A stretch of DNA of 64,000 bases, taken from positions 62,001-126,000 of the forward strand of contig NZ_JACHYH010000001.1 in NCBI RefSeq assembly GCF_014192715.1. Reading direction: 5' to 3'. This stretch comes from Luteibacter sp. Sphag1AF (GTDB lineage Bacteria > Pseudomonadota > Gammaproteobacteria > Xanthomonadales > Rhodanobacteraceae). A model generated the notes under the pieces. It was not told the origin of the DNA. It saw only the letters and a program-made list of their open reading frames with translations, and made no database searches. The translations under genes and the position numbers were made by a program. Shown here one piece after another: positions 8,540-18,263 of the stretch (positions are counted from its first letter, which is position 1; each line of letters opens with the position of its first letter).

Positions 8540-10210
8540 TCAGATCATGGGCAGATTGAGGCCCTGCTCGCGGGCGCAGTCGATGGCGTCCTGATAGCCC
8601 GCGTCAGCGTGGCGCATCACGCCCGTGCCCGGATCGTTCCACAGCACGCGCGCGATGCGCTTGTCTGCGGCCTCGCTGCCATCGCACACGATGACCACGC
8701 CGCTGTGCTGGCTGTAACCCATGCCCACGCCACCACCGTGATGCAGGCTGACCCATGTGGCGCCACCGGCCACGTTGAGCATCGCGTTCAGCAGCGGCCA
8801 GTCGCTGACGGCATCGCTACCGTCCTTCATCGACTCGGTTTCGCGATTCGGGCTGGCGACGGAGCCTGAATCCAGATGATCGCGGCCAATAACCACCGGC
8901 GCCTTGAGTTCACCATTGCGGACCATCTCGTTGAACGCGAGGCCGAGTTTGTGACGCTGGCCAAGACCCACCCAACAGATGCGCGCTGGCAGACCCTGGA
9001 AGCTGATGCGCTCACGCGCCATGTCCAGCCAGTTGTGCAGGTGCGCGTCGTCGGGAATCAGTTCCTTCACTTTGGCATCGGTCTTGTAGATGTCTTCCGG
9101 ATCACCCGAAAGCGCCACCCAGCGGAACGGGCCAACCCCGCGGCAGAACAACGGACGCACGAATGCCGGCACGAAGCCCGGGAAATCGAATGCATTCGTG
9201 CTGCCTTCGTCCTTGGCCACCTGGCGGATGTTGTTGCCGTAGTCGAAGGTGGGAATGCCGCGCGCATGAAACGCCAGCATGGCCTCCACGTGCGTGCGCA
9301 TGGATGCCTTGGCGGCACGTGCGGTACCCGTGGGGTCGGACACACGGCGCTCCATCCATTCCTCCACCGTCCAGCCGGAGGGCAGATAGCCGTTGACCGG
9401 ATCGTGTGCGCTGGTCTGATCGGTCACGGCATCCGGACGCACGCCGCGGCGCACGAGTTCCGGCAGCACATCCGCCGCGTTGCCCAGCAGCGCCACGGAT
9501 ACTGCACGGCCTTCCTTCGCGTAGCGCTCCATGCGCGCCAGTGCGTCGTCGATGTCGTGCGCCTGTTCGTCCACGTAGCGGGTCTTGATACGGAAGTCGA
9601 TGCGGCTCTGCTGGCATTCGATCGTCAGCGACGAAGCACCGGCGAGGCTTGCGGCCAGCGGCTGCGCGCCGCCCATGCCACCGAGGCCGGCGGTGAGAAT
9701 CCAGCGACCGGCAAGGTTGCCGCCGTAGTGCTGGCGACCCATTTCCACGAAGGTTTCGTACGTGCCCTGCACGATGCCCTGCGAACCGATGTAGATCCAC
9801 GAGCCGGCCGTCATCTGGCCGTACATCATGAGGCCCTTGCGATCCAGTTCGTTGAAGTGCTCCCAGTTGGCCCACGCCGGCACCAGATTGGAATTGGCAA
9901 GCAGTACGCGCGGCGCATCCACATGCGAGGGAAACACACCCACCGGCTTGCCGGACTGCACGAGCAGCGTTTCGTCGTCGCGCAGTTCCCGCAGCGCACG
10001 AAGAATGGCGTCGAAGCATTCCCAGTTGCGCGCCGCACGACCGATGCCTCCGTAAACCACCAGTTCGGCAGGGTTCTCTGCCACCTCAGGATCGAGGTTG
10101 TTCTGCAGCATGCGGAACGGCGCTTCAGTCAGCCAGCTCTTGCAGGTCAGCTCGGTGCCGCGCGGTGCGCGGATGGTGCGGGTGGTGTCGATACGCGTCG
10201 CGGCAGTCAT
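8540..10210 (-). CDS. hutU: Urocanate hydratase
   Basis: A 556-residue, full-length urocanase, the second step of histidine degradation (urocanate to 4-imidazolone-5-propionate), which uses tightly bound NAD+. The N-terminal [23 protein letters not shown] block, [11 protein letters not shown], the NAD-binding [12 protein letters not shown], and the [17 protein letters not shown] region near the C-terminus are all present. No other hut gene is adjacent, so histidine catabolism is dispersed or the rest lies elsewhere. The gene is divergent from the Ada/AlkA gene with 134 bp between the starts. Confidence 0.97.
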   Translation of the reverse strand: MTAATRIDTTRTIRAPRGTELTCKSWLTEAPFRMLQNNLDPEVAENPAELVVYGGIGRAARNWECFDAILRALRELRDDETLLVQSGKPVGVFPSHVDAPRVLLANSNLVPAWANWEHFNELDRKGLMMYGQMTAGSWIYIGSQGIVQGTYETFVEMGRQHYGGNLAGRWILTAGLGGMGGAQPLAASLAGASSLTIECQQSRIDFRIKTRYVDEQAHDIDDALARMERYAKEGRAVSVALLGNAADVLPELVRRGVRPDAVTDQTSAHDPVNGYLPSGWTVEEWMERRVSDPTGTARAAKASMRTHVEAMLAFHARGIPTFDYGNNIRQVAKDEGSTNAFDFPGFVPAFVRPLFCRGVGPFRWVALSGDPEDIYKTDAKVKELIPDDAHLHNWLDMARERISFQGLPARICWVGLGQRHKLGLAFNEMVRNGELKAPVVIGRDHLDSGSVASPNRETESMKDGSDAVSDWPLLNAMLNVAGGATWVSLHHGGGVGMGYSQHSGVVIVCDGSEAADKRIARVLWNDPGTGVMRHADAGYQDAIDCAREQGLNLPMI

Positions 10211-10344
10211 GGTTTATCTCGGAAGCGTGGGGAAGGCGAATCGCCGATTATGTGCCGCGACCTGTCAGAACGGCCATCCGCAACGCAGCATTGATGTCCG
10301 GAAACGGCGAGTTTCATGATTTTGCGCGGTGTACGCTTCCCTCC

Positions 10345-11829
10345 ATGACCCCGGACCAAGCTACCCGCCACCTGCCCGACACGGCCATTTGTGAAGCGGC
10401 CCGCCTGAGCCGCGACGCGCGCTTCGACGGCCTGTTTTTCACCGCCGTGACCAGCACAGGCATTTATTGCCGTCCGGTGTGCCCCGCACCAGCGCCCAAG
10501 CCATCCAACGTCGTGTACTTCGCCAATGCCGCAGCAGCACAGGCCGCAGGCTTTCGCCCCTGCCTGCGCTGCCGACCCGAGTTGTCACCCGCCGATGGCG
10601 CATGGCGGCGCGGAGACACGCTGCTGGCACGCGCGCTGAAGCTGCTGGAAAGCGACGCCATGCATGGCGCATCACTGGATGCGCTATCTGCGCAGCTTTC
10701 GTTGAGTTCGCGGCAATTGCGCCGGTTGTTTGTGGAGCGGCTCGGCGTATCCCCCATCGAAGTGCGCACCACGCAACGCCTGCTGTTCGCCAAGCAGTTG
10801 CTGACCGAAACCGCGATGCCGATCACCGAAGTAGCCCTGGCTTCGGGCTTTGGCAGCCTGCGTCGGTTCAATGCGGCCTTTGCCCATGCCAACCATATTC
10901 AACCGCGCGAGCTGCGCCGCCATCCGCGCGCCGTGGCGGGCGAGCCGCTGGTGCTTCGGCTCGCCTATCGGCCACCCTACGATCTGGATGCGTTGCTGCA
11001 ATTCCTCGCAACGCGCGCGTTGCCCGGTATCGAAAAAGTGGACGACACCTCGTACGCACGTGTGTTCGGTCCCGCTGATCGCCCCGGCTGGCTGCGCGTG
11101 AGTGCATGGCCCGATGGCAGCGCCGCCTTGCGCCTGGAACTGCATTGCCCCGATACCGCGCGCTTGCAGGACATCGTGATCCGGCTTCGCCGGCTGTTCG
11201 ATCTGGATGCCGATCCGGCCATGGTCGCCGCGACGTTCGAGGACGATCCGGTGCTGGGGCCGGCCGTGCGCCGTCGCCCGGGTTTGCGACTGCCCGGCGG
11301 ATGGGACGGTTTTGAAATCGCAGTACGCGCGATTCTCGGCCAGCAAGTCAGCGTGGCGGCAGCCCGCACATTGGCCACGCGCCTGGTGGATCGCTACGGC
11401 CAGCGCATCGAGCCATCGCCGCTTCCGGGGCTGGATCGCCTGTTTCCCGAGCCAGCAGTCCTCGCCGACGTCGACCTGCGCGACATCGGCCTGACTACCG
11501 GCCGCGCAGCCACCATCAATACGGTGGCCGCCGCTGTGCGCGACGGCCGGGTGGACTTTCGCACGGATCGCACGCTGGACGAACTGGTAGCGCTGTGGAC
11601 CGCCCTTCCCGGCATCGGGGACTGGACGGCCCAGTATCTGGCCATGCGCGCACTGGGCCACCCGGATGCGTTCCCTGCGGCCGACCTGATTCTGCGTCGG
11701 GCGGCATCGACCACAGGCGAAGAACTCTCCACGCGCGCGCTCACGCTGCGCGCACAAGCATGGCGGCCGTGGCGCGCGTACGCAGTGATGCATCTGTGGC
11801 GCCTGAGCACGGACGGACCTGCGCCATGA
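10345..11829 (+). CDS. alkA: Ada/AlkA fusion: methyl-phosphotriester-sensing activator and 3-methyladenine DNA glycosylase
   Basis: A 494-residue three-part protein. Residues 1-85 are an Ada-type zinc domain with four Cys (about 42, 46, 73, 76), one of which accepts methyl groups from phosphotriesters. An AraC-type helix-turn-helix follows (about 95-190). The C-terminal half is an AlkA N-domain plus an HhH-GPD glycosylase ([18 protein letters not shown], then the catalytic-Asp region FPAADLIL). It should sense alkylation, activate its own operon and excise 3-methyladenine. The stop overlaps ogt by 4 bp, forming a two-gene adaptive-response operon. Confidence 0.93.
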   Translation: MTPDQATRHLPDTAICEAARLSRDARFDGLFFTAVTSTGIYCRPVCPAPAPKPSNVVYFANAAAAQAAGFRPCLRCRPELSPADGAWRRGDTLLARALKLLESDAMHGASLDALSAQLSLSSRQLRRLFVERLGVSPIEVRTTQRLLFAKQLLTETAMPITEVALASGFGSLRRFNAAFAHANHIQPRELRRHPRAVAGEPLVLRLAYRPPYDLDALLQFLATRALPGIEKVDDTSYARVFGPADRPGWLRVSAWPDGSAALRLELHCPDTARLQDIVIRLRRLFDLDADPAMVAATFEDDPVLGPAVRRRPGLRLPGGWDGFEIAVRAILGQQVSVAAARTLATRLVDRYGQRIEPSPLPGLDRLFPEPAVLADVDLRDIGLTTGRAATINTVAAAVRDGRVDFRTDRTLDELVALWTALPGIGDWTAQYLAMRALGHPDAFPAADLILRRAASTTGEELSTRALTLRAQAWRPWRAYAVMHLWRLSTDGPAP

Positions 11830-12386
11830 CACGACGCCACGTAGAACACACCATCGCCTCACCCGTGGGGCGGCTTCGCCTGCTGGCTACCGAAGAAGGC
11901 CTCACGGCCATCGAATTCGCCGACTTCCACGAACGCCGACGCTGGAGCCCCGCGCCTCCCACCATGGCGCTGGAAGAAACTGGCACGCCTGAAGAACGCG
12001 ACGCGGCGGACATCCTCCACAACGCTGTCGCTCAACTGAAAAATCATTTCGCAGGAAAACGCGAACGCTTCGACCTTCCGCTGTGCGCGGAAGGAACGCC
12101 GTTTCAGCAAGCCGTATGGCGCGGGCTACAGGACATCCCGTTTGGCGTGACCGAAAGCTACGGTCAGCTCGCACGCCGTATCGGCCATCCACAAGCCATT
12201 CGCGCCGTTGGCGCCGCGAACGGCGCCAACCCGCTATCCATCGTCGTGCCGTGCCATCGTGTCATTGGCGCCAACGGCACGCTGACCGGATTTGGCGGCG
12301 GCCTTCCCGCCAAACGCTACCTGCTGGCGCTGGAACGCGCGTCAAGCGAACCGTCGCTGTTCAGCGCCCCGCCGACCCGGCCGTAA
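11826..12386 (+). CDS. ogt: Methylated-DNA--protein-cysteine methyltransferase
   Basis: A 186-residue suicide repair protein that takes the methyl group from O6-methylguanine onto its active-site Cys (about Cys143 in the [10 protein letters not shown] motif). The DNA-binding helix region [27 protein letters not shown] and the C-terminal [13 protein letters not shown] are canonical. It is translationally coupled to the Ada/AlkA gene by ATGA overlap. Its 3' end overlaps the convergent Gln-rich gene by about 26 bp. Confidence 0.95.
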   Translation: MTRRHVEHTIASPVGRLRLLATEEGLTAIEFADFHERRRWSPAPPTMALEETGTPEERDAADILHNAVAQLKNHFAGKRERFDLPLCAEGTPFQQAVWRGLQDIPFGVTESYGQLARRIGHPQAIRAVGAANGANPLSIVVPCHRVIGANGTLTGFGGGLPAKRYLLALERASSEPSLFSAPPTRP

Positions 12387-12795
12387 CCGGCGCGTTGCCA
12401 GGGTTCTGCCCGGCAGGTGTGGCGTTGTAACGCTGCACCGCCGACTGCTGCTGGTTCTGATAAAGCTGCTGCTGCGACTGGGCGCTCTGATCCTGCTGGC
12501 GTTGCAGATTGGGGTCCGTGGTGTTCCGGCGAATCTGCGCCTGATTGCCCTGACGAATCTGCTGCTGCACGGCGTTCTGCTGGATCTGACCCTGGGCGCG
12601 CTGCTGTTGCGCCGCCTGCTGCCAGCGGACTTCAGCGGGCCGCGTGGGAACCACGGCATGAGCCGCCGGAGGCGGTGATGCCACTGCGCGGGCCGGTTTG
12701 GCAGGTGTGGTTGTCTGCGCGAAAACAGCCATTGAAAAGGCCATGGACGCAAGTAATAACGACACCTGATGCGGAAAACGAGATGAATTAGTCAT
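12361..12795 (-). CDS. Gln-rich exported hypothetical protein
   Basis: A 144-residue protein with a signal peptide (cleavage near SMAVFAQTT). A Pro/Ala segment and then a low-complexity Gln/Asn-rich body follow (about residues 55-125: [19 protein letters not shown] and similar runs). No enzymatic motif is seen. Such proteins are often envelope-associated, but no function can be assigned. Codon use matches the neighbours, and divergence from the pyrophosphatase gene leaves room for a promoter, so the ORF is probably real. Confidence 0.65.
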   Translation of the reverse strand: MTNSSRFPHQVSLLLASMAFSMAVFAQTTTPAKPARAVASPPPAAHAVVPTRPAEVRWQQAAQQQRAQGQIQQNAVQQQIRQGNQAQIRRNTTDPNLQRQQDQSAQSQQQLYQNQQQSAVQRYNATPAGQNPGNAPVTAGSAGR

Positions 12796-12811
12796 ATGGA
12801 CAGGCCATCAT

Positions 12812-12827
12812 AGGAGGATTTCCTCCT
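12812..12827. promoter_or_regulatory. Small inverted repeat in divergent promoter
   Basis: AGGAGGA-TT-TCCTCCT lies midway in the 55-bp gap between the divergent Gln-rich and pyrophosphatase genes. It could be a regulator site. It also resembles a ribosome-binding sequence in both directions, so a chance origin is possible. Confidence 0.3.
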
Positions 12828-12850
12828 GTTCCAAGCCTACGGTCTCCTCC

Positions 12851-14110
12851 ATGAATTTCCCGTTTCGTCCGCTGTTGCGCAGCATGCTTGTGTTCACGTT
12901 CGCGGCGCTGTCGGCGTGCGCCAGCCCCTCCATCAAGCCAGATACGCGTGAACGTCACCCGCTGCTGCTCATCTCGATTGATGCATTCCGCCCGGACTAT
13001 CTGGACCGCAATCTGACCCCCACGCTCGCCAGCATGGTCACCGAAGGCGCCCATGCGCCGTACATGCTGCCGTCGTTTCCGTCGCTGACCTTCCCCAACC
13101 ACTACACGCTGGTCACCGGCCGGGTTCCCGATCACCACGGCATCGTGAACAACACCATGTCCGATCCGGCGCTGGGCCGCTTCAGCCTGTCGAATCGCTC
13201 GGCCACCAGCGACGGCCGCTGGTGGGACGGCGCCGAACCCATCTGGGTCACCGCCCAGAAGCAGGGCCTGCGCACCGCCACGATGTTCTGGCCGGGCACG
13301 GAGGCCAGCATACGCGGCATGCGCCCGGACCACTGGATCGCCTACGACGGCGACATCACCTCAAACGGCCGCGTGGACCAGCTGCTGGCGTGGATCGACG
13401 AGCCGGGCAAGAAGCCCATGTTCGACACGCTGTATTTCGACACCGTGGACCACGCTGGCCACGAGCACGGCCCCGACTCACCGGAAGTGAACGCCGCGCT
13501 GGTGGATGTGGATGCCGCCCTGGCACGTCTGGTAGCTGGTCTGAAGGCCCGCGGCCTGTACGACCGCATGGACATCATCGTGCTGTCCGACCACGGCATG
13601 GCCTACCTGCCGCCGGATCACGTGATCTTCGCCGACGACATCGCCGATGTGACCCAGCTGGACGAGGTCTCCTACGGCGTCATGGCCACCTTCAACCTGC
13701 GTGAAGGCTCAGGTTCGGCGAAGGCCGAAGCTGCCCTGCTGGCGCCGCACGAGCACATGCAGTGCTACCGCAAGGGCGACCTGCCCGCGCGTTTCCAGTA
13801 CGGCACCCACCCGCGCGTACCGGCCATCATCTGCATGGCACAGACCGGCTGGACCATCGTGAGCCACGCGGGCCTGGCCAAGCGCACGTCGCCCATGTCA
13901 CTGGGTGAGCACGGCTACGACAATCAGGACCCCACGATGCGCGCCCTCTTCGTGGCCCGTGGCCCGTCGTTCCAGCCGGGTGCCACCATCGCGCCGTTCC
14001 CGAACGTGGACGTATACCCGCTGATGATCCATCTGCTGGGCATCCACGGTGAATCGAACGACGGTCATTTCGATGAGGTGAAAGACGCACTCCGGCCCGC
14101 TGCCCGCTGA
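12851..14110 (+). CDS. Ectonucleotide pyrophosphatase/phosphodiesterase family lipoprotein
   Basis: A 419-residue alkaline-phosphatase-superfamily enzyme of the NPP group. The lipobox LSAC (Cys23) suggests an outer-membrane or periplasmic lipoprotein. Metal and nucleophile motifs are complete: LISIDAFRPDYL, the Thr nucleophile in LTFPNHYTLVTG, DTVDHAGHEHGPDSPEV, VLSDHGM and GEHGYDN. Xanthomonas NPP is the structural prototype of the family. The likely action is phosphodiester hydrolysis of extracellular nucleotides for phosphate scavenging; the substrate is inferred. Confidence 0.92.
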   Translation: MNFPFRPLLRSMLVFTFAALSACASPSIKPDTRERHPLLLISIDAFRPDYLDRNLTPTLASMVTEGAHAPYMLPSFPSLTFPNHYTLVTGRVPDHHGIVNNTMSDPALGRFSLSNRSATSDGRWWDGAEPIWVTAQKQGLRTATMFWPGTEASIRGMRPDHWIAYDGDITSNGRVDQLLAWIDEPGKKPMFDTLYFDTVDHAGHEHGPDSPEVNAALVDVDAALARLVAGLKARGLYDRMDIIVLSDHGMAYLPPDHVIFADDIADVTQLDEVSYGVMATFNLREGSGSAKAEAALLAPHEHMQCYRKGDLPARFQYGTHPRVPAIICMAQTGWTIVSHAGLAKRTSPMSLGEHGYDNQDPTMRALFVARGPSFQPGATIAPFPNVDVYPLMIHLLGIHGESNDGHFDEVKDALRPAAR

Positions 14111-14136
14111 CCGGCGGGCTCGCGTAGAATTGGGGC

Positions 14137-14529
14137 ATGCGTCAACTCTATACATCGCCCCGACTCGAAAACATCGACCGTGTCGTTGCCCTTCTCGCCG
14201 AGAAGGGCATCGAAACGACCGTGACCAACCGCTCCACCTGGAATCGCCCGACGTATCAGCGCTTCAGCTATTCCCAGCGCATGGACAATCGCGAAACCTG
14301 GCCACAGGTGTGGGTCAACGGTGCCGATGATTTCGCCCCCGCCCGCGCACTCCTGAAAGAGATCGGCATCGAGCCGGTCGTGCGCTTTCAGGAAGAACTG
14401 GCCATGTCCCGGCAGCCTGATCGCCGTGCCCCGCAGATGCGCACCGCCTCACGCGTTCGCCTGATGATGCTCGCGGTGGTCGTCGGCATGGGCCTGGTCT
14501 ATCTCCTCAAGGCCATGCGGGTCATCTAG
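14137..14529 (+). CDS. DUF2007-like protein with C-terminal membrane helix
   Basis: A 130-residue protein. The first 85 residues resemble DUF2007, a small ferredoxin-like fold called putative signal-transducing protein: RQLYTSPRLENIDRVVALL, then ETWPQVWVNGADDFAPARALL. After a basic linker a single hydrophobic helix (MMLAVVVGMGLVYLL) anchors the C-terminus, so the domain faces the cytosol or sits at the membrane. Its stop directly abuts the GTG of the heme oxygenase gene, placing it at the head of the phytochrome operon. Function unknown. Confidence 0.75.
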   Translation: MRQLYTSPRLENIDRVVALLAEKGIETTVTNRSTWNRPTYQRFSYSQRMDNRETWPQVWVNGADDFAPARALLKEIGIEPVVRFQEELAMSRQPDRRAPQMRTASRVRLMMLAVVVGMGLVYLLKAMRVI

Positions 14530-15102
14530 GTGGTGCCCCACCGCCTGCTGCGCGAGCAAACGCGCGACGCCCACGATGCGGCAGAAGCCGCGCCCGTCAT
14601 GCGCCATCTGCTGGATGGCACGCTCAGCCGCGCAGGCTATGCCGGCCTGCTTGCGGCTCAATGGGTGCTGTTCCGCGACTTCGAACGCGACCACGCCCAG
14701 TGGCTGGCCGACACCGTCGCCCGCCACGGCTGGACATGGCGTTCGCGCGCCGATCTGCTCGCCCGGGATGTAGCTGAACTGGGCGGCACACTGCCCACCG
14801 AGGCGGCCGTATCTTCACGCCACGTGGTCGATGAATCCGCATCATGGGGCATGCTCTATGTCATCGAAGGATCGGCGCTCGGCGGACAGCTGATCGTGCG
14901 CGGACTTCGCCAGCGGTTCCCCGATGCGGCTCATCGCTTTTATGGCGTGGGTGACGATCAGGGTTCATCCTGGCGGTGCTTCCAGCAGATTCTCGATGAC
15001 GTGCTCGCCGAAGAACCGGCGCAGGCGAGGGCGATCCGCGGCGCACGGCACATGTTCGCGCGCTTCCAGACCACCTTCCAGGACCGCATCTCGCATGCCT
15101 GA
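14530..15102 (+). CDS. bphO: Biliverdin-producing heme oxygenase
   Basis: A 190-residue all-helical heme oxygenase that opens heme to biliverdin, CO and iron. The proximal heme His is in LREQTRDAHDAAE (about His15), and the distal-helix glycines are in YVIEGSALGGQLI. It starts with GTG immediately after the previous stop and overlaps the phytochrome gene by 8 bp. It therefore makes the biliverdin chromophore for that photoreceptor. Lack of heme-uptake genes nearby argues against an iron-scavenging role. Confidence 0.93.
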   Translation: MVPHRLLREQTRDAHDAAEAAPVMRHLLDGTLSRAGYAGLLAAQWVLFRDFERDHAQWLADTVARHGWTWRSRADLLARDVAELGGTLPTEAAVSSRHVVDESASWGMLYVIEGSALGGQLIVRGLRQRFPDAAHRFYGVGDDQGSSWRCFQQILDDVLAEEPAQARAIRGARHMFARFQTTFQDRISHA

Positions 15103-17002
15103 TACACGCGACCTGCCAGACCTTACCGCTTGCGACCGCGAACCGATCCACATTCCCGGATCCATCCAGCCACACGGCGTACTGCTGGTGGTGGATGCGA
15201 CCTCGCACGCCATCCTTCAGGCCAGCGAAAACGCGCCGGACATCCTTGGCCTGCCGCTCGAACAACTGCTTGAAGCGCCGTTGCACGAAGTGCTGCACTT
15301 TCCCGACGACACGCACGTCCACGAGGAACCGCCGTTCCACAGCCCGTGGATGGCCGTCACGCTGCCGCACGCCATACCGGGCGGTGCGTCCATGTGGGCA
15401 TGCGTGCATGTTTACGACACACGCTGGATGATCGAGATCGAGCCGCGTGAGTCCTATTTTGAAGACGATCCCATCCGTGTCGCTTACGACTTCGGGCGTC
15501 GCCTGGAATCGGACAAGACCGTGGAACGCGCCGCGCAGCGACTGGCGCGACTGGTGCGTTCGCTGTTCGGCTACGACCGGGTGATGGTCTACCGCTTCGA
15601 CCACGACTGGCATGGCGAAGTGATCGCGGAGGCGCGCGAGGAAACCCTTGAGGCCTATCTCGGCATGCACTATCCGGCCACCGATATTCCCGTGCAGGCG
15701 CGCGCCTTGTATCTGCGCAACCGCGTGCGCCAGATCAGCGACTGCCGCTACGTGCCCTCGCGCATCCTGCCGCCATACGATCCGGAAACCTCCGAAGCCA
15801 CCGACCTCAGTGACGTGTCGCTGCGCAGCGTGTCACCCGTGCACCTGGAATATCTGGGCAACATGGGCGTCACCGCCACGCTGGTTGCCTCCATCGTGAA
15901 CAACGGCAAGCTGTGGGGGCTGATCGCCTGCCATCACTACTCGCCCTTCTTCGCCGATCACCAGATGCGCGACACCGCCGATGCGCTGGCACGCGCCTTT
16001 GCCGCGCGTGTGGGTGCCATCGAGGAAATCCACACGATCGACGTCGAAAGCACGCTGCTCACCGTGCGCGAAAAACTCATCACGGCATTCAACGAAAGCG
16101 AGCACATTGATCCGGAACTGCTCGCGTCGCTGGCGCCGGAACTGCTGGAAGTGGTGGACGCCGATGGCGTGGCCATCTTCGCCGGCAACTTCGTCATGCG
16201 TCACGGCATGTTGCCCGACGAGGCCTCGCTGCTCGCCATTCGCGAATATGTGGGCACCGGCATATCGAACGACCCGGACGGCATTGCAGGCGTGCTGCAT
16301 ACCGATGCCATCGGCGAACGCTTCCCTGCACTGAACGATCCGGCCATGACCTCGCTGGCGGCGGGCGCCATCTTCATGCCGCTGCAATCCGATGCGCACA
16401 ACGCCGTGATCTGGACGCGTGCCGAACAAGTGAGGCACGTGCGCTGGGCAGGCAACCCTCAGCTGGCCAAGCTCGAAAACATCCCCGGCGCACGCATGTC
16501 GCCGCGCCAGAGCTTCACGTCGTGGCAGGAAACGGTGCGCGGCCGTTCTCGCCCATGGTCACGCGCCCATCTGGATTCCGCGCGCGGCCTGCGCGTGCTG
16601 ATCGAGATGATGGAACGCAAGCATTACCAGCAGAGCTTCGCCCTGTTGCGCGCGTCGCTCGCACGCCTGCAAGAGGTCACCATCATCACCGACGCCTCCG
16701 CCGACCGCTGGCAGGATTGCGCCGTGGTCTTCGTCAACGACGCCTACACCCGGGCCACCGGCAACGCCATCGAACAGGTCGCCGGCATTCCCATGCGCAA
16801 CCTGCTGGCGGAAAACGACACCGACCCGGCTGCGCTCGCCGCACTGGAAAGCGCCTTCCACGCCCAGGCCATTGCCCGCCTGCGCATAGCACTGCGCCAC
16901 CACGACGGCGGCTCCCGCCCCGGCCGCGTCGAACTGGAGCCGGTCACCGACAGCCAGGGCCGTGTCACCCACTGGATGACCATCCACCACCCGGAGCCGT
17001 GA
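15095..17002 (+). CDS. bphP: Bacteriophytochrome, PAS-GAF-PHY with C-terminal PAS output, no kinase
   Basis: A 635-residue red/far-red photoreceptor. The biliverdin-attaching Cys is at about residue 13 (TACDREPIHIPGSIQPHG). The PAS domain runs to about 115. The GAF domain has the PATDIP motif (194-199) and the chromophore-contacting His in ACHHYSP (about 280). The PHY domain ends with the tongue PRQSF (470-474). From about 525 a PAS domain (VVFVNDAYTRATGNAIEQVAG) replaces the usual histidine kinase. Length and layout match the Xanthomonas campestris XccBphP type, which signals without a kinase. The partner is unknown. It overlaps bphO by 8 bp. Confidence 0.93.
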   Translation: MPDTRDLPDLTACDREPIHIPGSIQPHGVLLVVDATSHAILQASENAPDILGLPLEQLLEAPLHEVLHFPDDTHVHEEPPFHSPWMAVTLPHAIPGGASMWACVHVYDTRWMIEIEPRESYFEDDPIRVAYDFGRRLESDKTVERAAQRLARLVRSLFGYDRVMVYRFDHDWHGEVIAEAREETLEAYLGMHYPATDIPVQARALYLRNRVRQISDCRYVPSRILPPYDPETSEATDLSDVSLRSVSPVHLEYLGNMGVTATLVASIVNNGKLWGLIACHHYSPFFADHQMRDTADALARAFAARVGAIEEIHTIDVESTLLTVREKLITAFNESEHIDPELLASLAPELLEVVDADGVAIFAGNFVMRHGMLPDEASLLAIREYVGTGISNDPDGIAGVLHTDAIGERFPALNDPAMTSLAAGAIFMPLQSDAHNAVIWTRAEQVRHVRWAGNPQLAKLENIPGARMSPRQSFTSWQETVRGRSRPWSRAHLDSARGLRVLIEMMERKHYQQSFALLRASLARLQEVTIITDASADRWQDCAVVFVNDAYTRATGNAIEQVAGIPMRNLLAENDTDPAALAALESAFHAQAIARLRIALRHHDGGSRPGRVELEPVTDSQGRVTHWMTIHHPEP

Positions 17003-17092
17003 TTGGGGGGGCGAGGCTTGCCATAACGCCGCAAAGCCGGCTTTCCCGAAACTTCCGCGCCAGTCGGCAGAAAGCCAGCTTAGAATCACCCC

Positions 17093-17803
17093 ATGTCTTC
17101 TGACCGTGTCCGGCTATTTCAGACGCTGCCCCACGCTTGCGGCTACTACGCTGACCGCACGGCGCAAAATCTTGTGGTCGATCCCGGGGCGCCTCATCTG
17201 GATCGGCTATACGGCGGCGCGCTGTCCAAAGGCTTTCGCCGTGCAGGTGGCCACCTCTACCTGCCGCGTTGCGGCGAGTGCCAGGCCTGTGTGCCCTGCC
17301 GCATCGACATCGAGCGCTTTGAACCGGATCGCAGCCAGCGCCGCTGCCTCAAGCGCAATGCCGATCTTCGCGTCGTGGAAACAGGCCCGGGCTTCACCGA
17401 AGAACGCCACGCGCTTTACGCACGCTACCTCCAGTCCCGCCATCCCGGCGGAGGCATGGATGCGGCCGACACCGAAGACTTCCAGCGCTTCCTCGTCGCA
17501 CCGTGGAGCCCGACCGTATTCGTGGAGTTTCGCCAAGGCGACGAACTGAAAGGCGTGGCCGTCACCGACATCTGCCTCGGCGGCGCCTCAGCCGTCTATA
17601 CGTTTTTCGCACCCGAAGAACCCGCACGCAGCCTCGGCACGTACGGCATTCTTCAGCAGGTGGAGTTGGCCCGGCGACGCGGCATCCCGTACCTTTACCT
17701 CGGCTTCTGGATCGCCGGCCATCCCAAGATGGACTACAAGAGCCGCTTCAACGCGTTGCAGATCCGCCAGAACAATCACTGGATCGACATGCCCCGCGCT
17801 TAG
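17093..17803 (+). CDS. bpt: Bacterial arginyl/leucyl-tRNA--protein transferase
   Basis: A 236-residue enzyme of the Ate/Bpt family that adds an amino acid from aminoacyl-tRNA to proteins with acidic N-termini, marking them for ClpS/ClpAP degradation. The N-terminal Cys cluster (HACGYY, CGECQACVPCRI), SKGFRRAGGHLYLPRC and the C-terminal GNAT-like part (GTYGILQQVELARRRGIPYLYLGFWI, then KMDYKSRF) are all present. In bacteria this type usually transfers Leu to Asp/Glu N-termini; that specificity is assumed from family knowledge. It is separated from bphP by 90 bp. Confidence 0.92.
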   Translation: MSSDRVRLFQTLPHACGYYADRTAQNLVVDPGAPHLDRLYGGALSKGFRRAGGHLYLPRCGECQACVPCRIDIERFEPDRSQRRCLKRNADLRVVETGPGFTEERHALYARYLQSRHPGGGMDAADTEDFQRFLVAPWSPTVFVEFRQGDELKGVAVTDICLGGASAVYTFFAPEEPARSLGTYGILQQVELARRRGIPYLYLGFWIAGHPKMDYKSRFNALQIRQNNHWIDMPRA

Positions 17804-17807
17804 GCGA

Positions 17808-18248
17808 TCAGTGGCCGAACGTGCTGATGGTCAACTTGCGCTGATGCGCCTCCAGGCGATGCTCGAAAAGAAACACGCCCTGCCAGGTTCCCAGCAGCGG
17901 CTTTCCGCCATGCACGGGGATGGACAGCGTGACGCCGGTCAGCACCGAACGCACATGCGCCGGCATGTCGTCGGGGCCTTCATCGCGGTGGCGAAACAGC
18001 GGATCGCCATCGGGCACCAGTCGCGCGAAGAACCGCTCCAGGTCGCCGACCACATCCGGATCGGCGTTCTCGCCAATCAGCAGCGAACAGCTCGTATGTT
18101 GCACGAACACATTCACCACGCCGGTCTGCACGTTGCTGGCGGTGACCGCGTCAGCAACGCGCGAGGTCACTTCAAACAGGCCACGGCCGCGCGTATGAAC
18201 GGTGACCGTGCTCTGGGCGACGTGCTGCACGGGCTGGCTGCGGCTCAT
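17808..18248 (-). CDS. yjbQ: YjbQ family (UPF0047) protein
   Basis: A 146-residue member of the YjbQ/UPF0047 family, reported to have weak thiamine-phosphate synthase activity. Typical motifs are the FVQHTSCSLLIGENADPDV block, the HRDEGPDDMPAHVRS block and GTWQGVFLFEHR near the C-terminus. GGAG lies upstream of the ATG at 18248. It follows pdxH by 15 bp, so the two are probably one transcript. The physiological role is not settled. Confidence 0.9.
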   Translation of the reverse strand: MSRSQPVQHVAQSTVTVHTRGRGLFEVTSRVADAVTASNVQTGVVNVFVQHTSCSLLIGENADPDVVGDLERFFARLVPDGDPLFRHRDEGPDDMPAHVRSVLTGVTLSIPVHGGKPLLGTWQGVFLFEHRLEAHQRKLTISTFGH

Positions 18249-18263
18249 GGTGTTCTCCGGTGG

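Noticed and set aside
8876-10294. 472-codon plus-strand ORF opposite hutU
   Set aside because: Antisense to a clear urocanate hydratase; His/Arg-rich composition typical of the complementary frame.
10684-11862. 392-codon minus-strand ORF opposite the Ada/AlkA gene
   Set aside because: The plus-strand frame has full domain content; the antisense frame has none.
17033-17044. AAAGCCGGCTTT after bphP as a terminator
   Set aside because: Palindromic, but with no loop or T-run, so it cannot form a stable hairpin.
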